Below are positions 58,080-64,000 of a stretch of DNA of 64,000 bases, in pieces. Origin of the DNA: Zingiber officinale (taxonomy: Eukaryota > Streptophyta > Magnoliopsida > Zingiberales > Zingiberaceae); the NCBI RefSeq assembly GCF_018446385.1, contig NC_055998.1:69000744-69064743 (forward strand). Direction: 5' to 3'. The translations under genes were made by a program, and so were the position numbers. Each line of letters opens with the position of its first letter. Position 1 is the stretch's first letter. The notes beneath the pieces are model-generated. The model was not told where the DNA came from. It was given only the letters and a program-made list of their open reading frames with translations, and did no database searches.

Positions 58080-58849
58080 GTCTTTGAACACCAAAGGGGA
58101 TGTCTTGATAAGTTCTAATTCAATGAAAAATCAACAAGTGAGAGCCTCGCCATGCCTTAGATTGAAACAAGCCAAAAGATACATGTACGATTGCCACCCC
58201 CTTTATTTATAGCTATAGGTGTAGGACCGTTAGATTCGATAGAGGGGGGGGGGTGAATATCGATTCGAAAAACAAGAGTATAAGCGCAGCGAAAAAGTAA
58301 AGTAGACACAGTGTTTTTTACTTCGTTCGGAGACTAGCTCGACTCCCACTGTTGGGCAATTCACTAGCAGTTCAAATAATGATTACAAAAACAATACAAT
58401 GAATGCTAATGAAAATGAAAAGCAACACCGATAAAGACAAGAAAGGGCGTAGTGTCTCGAGCTTTGTTCACGCGTACGAGAAGACTTTTCTTTCCAGCTC
58501 TCCTGACCCTTCTTTATAGGAGGCCCGGCACCGGATGCCTGCGCCCAACGGGAAGTGGCAAGTCCAACCAGCAGCTCCATGGCGCGTGGGATCGATCTCT
58601 TCCCCGGATTCCTCCCGGCCCACCGCCCCCTTGCGCGGATTTCCGGCGCCACTCCTTTTCCCAATCCATCGCAAGACAAACGTTAGTCGGAGGCAAATTT
58701 ACCTCGAACAGTTGTTAGCAAAAGTAAAGTGAGTATGAATTAGCAAAAGGAGTTAGATTTCGTCTCTTCGAGACCGGAATCTAGTCACGATCTCGACTTA
58801 GATATCCGAAATGGATCTAAGCCGGAACTTTTTATAAGGTATGAGTGAT
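58080..58849. other. Host flank and unclassified LTR-like fragment
   Basis: 58080-58210 is flanking sequence of the copia stack. From about 58212, TGTAGGACCGTTAGATTCGA then an 11-base G run (58240-58251) and GTGAATATCGATTCG resembles the start of a plant LTR, reaching about 58735. 58736-58849 ends with CCGGAACTTTTTATAAGGTA and TGAGTGAT, which mirrors the 3' internal end and PPT of the Tekay elements. Open frames at 58383-58732 on both strands are not convincing genes. Confidence 0.35.
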
Positions 58850-60950
58850 TGTAAAGCCCGAAAAATTCTCGAATTTATTTTAGAATTATTCTATGATTTT
58901 GTGGAATTTTTAGATATTTTCCGAATTTAGGAGATGGAAAGAATTGGGAACCAAACGTAAGCGGAGTCGAACCGAGACCTATGATTTAAGGGATAATGTT
59001 AGTAACACTGATGAGCCCAATAGGCTGCCGAGAGAAAGGAGAAACATTTATATTTATATTAGAGTTAGACCGGAATTACCACATGATATAAATAGGAGGT
59101 TTAAGTGGGTTGGTTTATTTCTAATTGGTTCGTGACCTTCTCCAAACCCTCACCGAGACCCTCTCCCTCTCCCGTTTCTTTCTCTCGCGCAGAAACAAAG
59201 CAAAGGAAACCTAGGGTTCCTTCCCTAGGATCGTGTGTTCACTTTCCAATGACAACACTTGTTCTCCGATGAGGAACGCGAGGACGTAGGCGGCTCGAGC
59301 GCTTTTCGAAAAACCTAGCGAATAAATCGTAAGAAAACCTTGCGATTGAGGTAAGAAACCCCACATGCAGTATAATTGCTCTCGCTTGTTAGTTTTGGCG
59401 TTAGTAGTTTTGGTTTTCAGTTTAGTGTGCTTTTAGTGCACAAGCATGTAGAATGGCCCGATAGGATGCACTAGAGGCGTCCTAATAACATGTAAATATA
59501 TTAGAAACATTTTATTCAGTTATTTATCAGTTATTACAGCTTCATGGATCAGATATCCATTGGGTAGGCTCCGGTGGCCTAACCTAGCTCTAGGTTCGGA
59601 TAACAGCGTTAATAACGGAAAGTAAGATTCAAGATTTTACTTTTATTCAGCTAATGCATCAGACTTGATATCCATGGGCTAGACTCCCACAGTCTCCTAG
59701 GTTCGATAACCTAGTAACCTACCTGGATTCGAACTTGCAATCCCGGGTCTCGTAGGGATAGCAAGTATAGTTGCCAGGGCCCAAAGAAGATGTTTAGTAT
59801 TTTCATCTATTATTATATATAGTTTTCTAAATATGTAATCTGATGGAAACACTAACTTAGTTTCAGTTTCAGTTTCAGTTGATTATCTCAGTTAAGTTTC
59901 ATGATTTGAGTTCATGACCAGTTAGATGTATATGCATTACCAGTTCAGTATGTATGCTTAGTTTCAGATACAGTATGCTATGCTCAGCTTGTTTGTATGC
60001 CATGATCAGTTCAGTACATGTTTGTATGCCATGCCATGTTGCCATGCTCAGTTCAGTTTTCAAATAGCATGTTTTGAAACCATACTCGCATCGTTGCATG
60101 TTTTTGTGAGGTAGATGGTTTCTTACTAAGCTCTTTAGCTTACAGGTACTACTTTTCTTATACTGCAGATACAGGTAAAAGAAAAGTGGACTAACGGAGG
60201 CTGGAGGACAATGCTATGGAGGTGTGTGTGTGCAAGGGGTTTGGAATAAAGATCCTTGGGGTCGAAACAGCTTAATTCCAGCATTTACGTTGTTAGTTTG
60301 TTTATGGTTTAATCCTTAGCTGGTTAAATGTTTTAATCCAGTAAAACTATGCACTCTTCAGTTTGTTCAGTTTAGGACGCATGTAGGTTAATGTTAGATT
60401 GTTTTTCATGTATCTAGAAACTATTTGAGTTGTGGTACGCGTGCGAAAGTTCGAAATCAAAACTCGATTTCAGATCGAGTTGGATCGATCGCCAACATCC
60501 TTTCGAGATCAGATCGTCACCGACCGATCGCAGGCAATGCGATGCTATCAGATATCACTCTCCGACGGCCGTCCGACCGATCCAACACCAGAGAGCATCC
60601 AGCGGCCGGATTTGTCGGAGACCGATCCGCATCACACCGGATTGTTCTGCCGACCGATCAGTCGCGCGTTGCACCGATCCCAGAACGGCAATCAATCAGA
60701 AGTTTGATCGATCCGGATCGCTCGCAGCAGCACGAAGACTCATCGAGTTCCTAGCTCGATGGGAGGTCAAGTATCCTCCTTAGCACATGTACACCACCGA
60801 AAGGGTCTTGAATCCTTCCTTATAACAGATGGGTGTATCAATTGTCGACTAACCGAGTCGCTTAGTGAAATTTTATTTTACCCAGTTTCCGCACTCTTCA
60901 GTAGTTAATGTAGCGATCCGACTCACGTTATTACCGAGTTGGGTCGTTCA
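58850..60950 (+). repeat. Gypsy C LTR
   Basis: It starts TGTAAAGCCCGAAAAATTC and ends GGGTCGTTCA. It keeps the order seen in A and B: degenerate T-arm complement (58959-58979), donor-like TGAG/GTAAGA (59351), ACTGCAG (ending 60168), AATAAAG (about 60244), and a palindromic array with GACCGATC units (60470-60740). Confidence 0.85.
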
Positions 60951-60965
60951 GAGTGGTATCGAGCA
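60951..60965 (+). other. Gypsy C primer-binding site
   Basis: GAGTGGTATCGAGC, as in B but with CA lost from TATCAGAG. Confidence 0.7.
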
Positions 60966-61179
60966 TGTTCCTTACTTCCTACACACATCAGCATTGTTCG
61001 CAGCCTTCCAAGTAAGAACATCTCTCCTCAGTTTTGTTTTTCATATCGGTTATATGTACTTTCATGTTTGCTCGCATGTTGGTAGTTAATTAATTCATGT
61101 TTACAGTGATAGTATTTAACATGTTACCGGTGTTAACTATAACATGATAGCCTAGTTATATATATGTGTTCTCTGCTAT

Positions 61180-62110
61180 TTAGAGAGAATTACGAGCCCA
61201 TCGAGCCTCCGGCGGTGGCCGGTGCCTCCCTGCACCTTACAAAGACTAGTGACTCAGCACAAAGAGCTAGTGATAACAGCAGAGATAGCCTCCTTAAAGG
61301 CTAACATGCAGACTACCCCTCCCACCCGATCGAACCTCCACGACTCAGAGAGGGTCACCAAGACAGACCGCCTCCCGTGGCCGCATAGGGCTAAGAGAAG
61401 CTTACCTTATCCATGGCGCAGAGAATAAAGCGAGAACTTCGTGCACCAGAAACCATGGGATGCTCTGCATGGTTTAAAACACGGAAAGCAATGGAGCTCA
61501 GGCGGCGTAGCACGAAGGTGAAGTGTGCTCCTCTCCTTAAGAGATGCATGTGGTGGAGCGGATTAAATCGGTGGCGGAAACCGTGACATGGGCCAACTCG
61601 AGAAAGAGTTCTTGAGGAATTTTTCACATGCAAGTCACATCGACTGGACGAGTTTACGAGTTGTGGCAACCTATCGGGAGGCCGTGAAGAAATTCAACAG
61701 TGTTGCCCGTCGTGTCGTCCGTAATAGTCAGAGAGAAGGAACGGCACGGTTGATGTCAAGATGCTCGCACCAGATCAGAATGTGGTTAAACAAACACGGA
61801 GGAGCTAGTGAGTAGTGCTCGATCACCGAGCACTATCATCACAGATCATCCACATGAGCCCAAGGGCAAGCGGGCTCGTACTTAGCAAAAACAACAAGGA
61901 CATAGCTCCAACTGGAAGGGGAAACGTAAGGCAAGCATGACCCAAAAGGAGGACCAGCTGAAAACATTCCAGACATCCCAAGTGTACTACTTGTGGGAAA
62001 CATCATCCAGAGTTTGCGCGCAAGTGCGGAGTTGTTTTGAATGTGTGGATGGAGAAGGGCACATACTAAGCCAACAAGTTCCTCGCCCAATACCAATACG
62101 GTATGGAGTC
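61180..62110 (+). pseudogene. Gypsy C gag remnant
   Basis: Scattered gag blocks: EIASLKANMQTTP near 61275, KFNSVARR near 61690, CYLWETSS-like text and a degraded zinc knuckle SCFECVDGEGH near 62030. Every block is in a different frame. Confidence 0.75.
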
Positions 62111-62560
62111 AAATTACCACACGTATGTATTTAGATGGTCACAGATCGGTCGGGGATTAGAAGCCCAGCTACCACGAATGCCGTGGATTTTCTCACCCGA
62201 CCGAGAGGATGTAGCAATGCATGCCTCGGCATCACAGTCATCAGTATATTTGACGTGATGCAACCGTCTTTCGTCACAGGGCAACCCACTCTTATGTATC
62301 CAGGCTTTGCGAAAATTAGCAACACCTCCAGTACTCAATAGTTCGACAACACTACCCTCGGAGACATTATGGCATCTATCACCGTCAGAGGCGCCAGTCA
62401 TTATAGCAGAGAGAACTTTTGTGATCCGAATGAAACGACGATATGATGTCATCTTTGGAATGGATTTTCGATCGAACGGCGCTCTATAGGCCGTACAGAA
62501 GGTCATATTCCAACTCAAGCAGGACAACTATTCATAGGAAAACCAAAGAGAAAAGCGAGT
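62111..62560 (+). pseudogene. Gypsy C protease remnant
   Basis: In shifted frames ATHSYVSRLCEN-like text near 62285 parallels DTGATHSYIARVFSEK, and MKRRYDVIFGMDF near 62430-62470 parallels MTDYDVIFGMDF. Confidence 0.7.
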
Positions 62561-63330
62561 TTCTCTCAAGATTGAGCAGCACATATATGGATTCAGATGG
62601 ATTTTTAGCAAATGTAGTCGACCGGCCAAGACAAGAACCAATAGCTATCAGAGGTTCGAGTCAGGTGACTACCCAGAGCCTTCCCCGAAGAGCTACTGTG
62701 CACCGATGGGAGATTGAATTTGAGATAGAGCTCATTTCCGCACAAATCCAATTTCCAAGGCACCATACCGCATGGCTCCAACCGAATCAAGGAACTTCAG
62801 AGCAATTACAGGAGCTTCTAGACAAGGGTTTCATACGCCTAGTCACTCACCATGGGAGCACCGTTGTTCGAAGAAGAATGGAAGCACGCCTTATGTGACT
62901 ACCGTGCCTTGAACGTTGTCATCAATTAAAACAGTAACCTCTCGTGATAGATGACCTTGATGCTTAAAGGAGCCACAGTCATCAATTGACCTGATCATAT
63001 CACCAGTTAGAGTCAAGGAAGGTGATATACCAAAACGCGCTTCGTAACACGGACACGACATTATGAGTTCAGAGTCATTCCCGCGTGACAAATGCTCCAC
63101 TACTTTCATGGACCTCATGAAGAGTATTCAGAGAATACTTAGACAAGTTTGTCATCGTGTTTATCGATGACATTCTTATCTATTCAGCACTCAGAGGATC
63201 ATGCAGCATCCGAAGAGCTATGCAGATCCTTCAGAATTCAATTATACGCCAAATTCACAAATGTGAATTTTGGCTAGACAGTAGCCTTCTAGGTCACATC
63301 ATCTCCAAGGATGGTGTTATGGTAGATCCC
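62561..63330 (+). pseudogene. Gypsy C reverse transcriptase remnant
   Basis: [31 protein letters not shown] near 62800, and [16 protein letters not shown] near 63145-63190 identify RT. Indels break every block. Confidence 0.82.
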
Positions 63331-64000
63331 AGATAGAAGCAAGAAGTACCGAAGAGACCCAGAAACCCAAGAAATCAGAAATCGGGATTAGCAAGTTACC
63401 ACACAGAAATTCAGAGGACTTCTCCAGATAGCCTCCACCGACTCTCACCAGAAGAACAAGAAATTTCAAAGGATGAGGATCATGAGAATTTCAAGAAACT
63501 AAACGGAGATTGACTGCTCCTATTTTAGCTATATACCAACAGCCGACATCTACAGTGACGCCCAAATTGGGATTAGCAGACTGCACAAGCAAAGGTGATC
63601 GCTTATGCCGGACAACTCAAGGATTATGAGAGGAACTATCCTACTCACGACCTTGAGCTGAAGCAGTGGTGTTCGCCTCAAGATTGGAGACATTATTTGT
63701 AATGGAGCTCAAAGTATATACAGATCATCAAAGTCTCAAGTATTTCTTTACTCGTAGGATCCGGCGATGTCACATGAGATGGTTAGAGTGGTCAAGGATT
63801 ATGACATAGATATCCTCTACCATCCAGGAAAGCTAATAAGGTAGCGTAGACACACTCGCAGAAGTCCAGTGCCACCTTAATATCTTTAGCAACTATGTCA
63901 CCCTAAGGAAGGAGATTACAGATTTTAGTCTCGAGCTTATGGTCGGGCAGCTTTCCATGTTCTTAGCATCTACCTTACTTGATGATATCCAGACAGCTCA
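63331..64000 (+). pseudogene. Gypsy C RNase H and integrase start, runs off edge
   Basis: About 63590-63850 holds KVIAYA-, [14 protein letters not shown] and HPGKLIR-like blocks of RNase H. About 63890-64000 corresponds to the [15 protein letters not shown] spacer seen in A and B. The remainder lies beyond the window. Confidence 0.75.

Larger units (their letters stand above)
58850..64000 (+). mobile_element. Tekay/Del-type gypsy chromovirus, element C (5' part, heavily eroded)
   Basis: The LTR at 58850-60950 is followed by a PBS-like GAGTGGTATCGAGC and a badly eroded gag-pol running off the right edge. It is more divergent from A and B than they are from each other. The LTR also has a PPT-like sequence on its left, so it may be a shared LTR between two recombined elements. 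Confidence 0.85.

Noticed and set aside
58383..58732. Several overlapping ORFs on both strands
   Set aside because: Short, mutually exclusive, in an LTR-like fragment.
60425..60783. Three overlapping ORFs in LTR C
   Set aside because: Open only because the palindromic array is GC-rich; all three frames are equally open.

Overview
This looks like nuclear DNA from a large-genome flowering plant, probably a monocot. The evidence is spliced genes with GT-AG introns, a NAC transcription factor with GC-rich exons, and dense nested LTR retrotransposons of the Ty1/copia and Ty3/gypsy (Tekay/Del chromovirus) types. I cannot name the species from sequence alone.

Only three host genes are convincing. 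At the left edge, on the minus strand, is the 5' part of a gene for the mitochondrial complex I 23-kDa iron-sulfur subunit (NDUFS8/TYKY), running out of the window. It is divergent, 269 bp start to start, from a complete five-exon plus-strand gene for a probable thylakoid-lumen protein of unknown function (2952-4944). At 25277-26476 (minus) is a three-exon NAC gene of the JUB1/NAC042 type.

Everything else is mobile DNA or unassigned spacer. 6291-10622 is a decayed copia pol followed by an LTR. 11330-23200 is an old gypsy-like LTR (minus) split by a well-preserved copia element, C1 (13114-22234, TSD ACTGA, 2-kb LTRs, one 791-codon pol ORF, most of gag deleted). 28244-28929 and 29425-29521 are two small insertions with 12-bp and 19-bp direct repeats.

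From 29843 to 58074 lies a nested stack. A gag-only copia element (TSD GATAA) carries three insertions: in its 5' LTR a CACTA DNA transposon (29885-35656, TSD TAG) and a minus-strand Tekay element A (35838-45287, TSD GCGYG), and in its 3' LTR a plus-strand Tekay element B (48465-57527, TSD TCACY). The CACTA carries pieces of two host genes: a KDM3/JMJ25-like histone demethylase and a receptor-like kinase. From 58850 to the right edge is a third, badly eroded Tekay copy C, whose LTR has a polypurine tract on its left and a primer-binding site on its right.

The most interesting signals are the exon-intron-exon-AATAAA layout kept in all five Tekay LTRs, the palindromic GATCGGTC arrays near one LTR end, the CACTA gene capture, and lesions in copies B and C that cluster around CAG/CTG sites.
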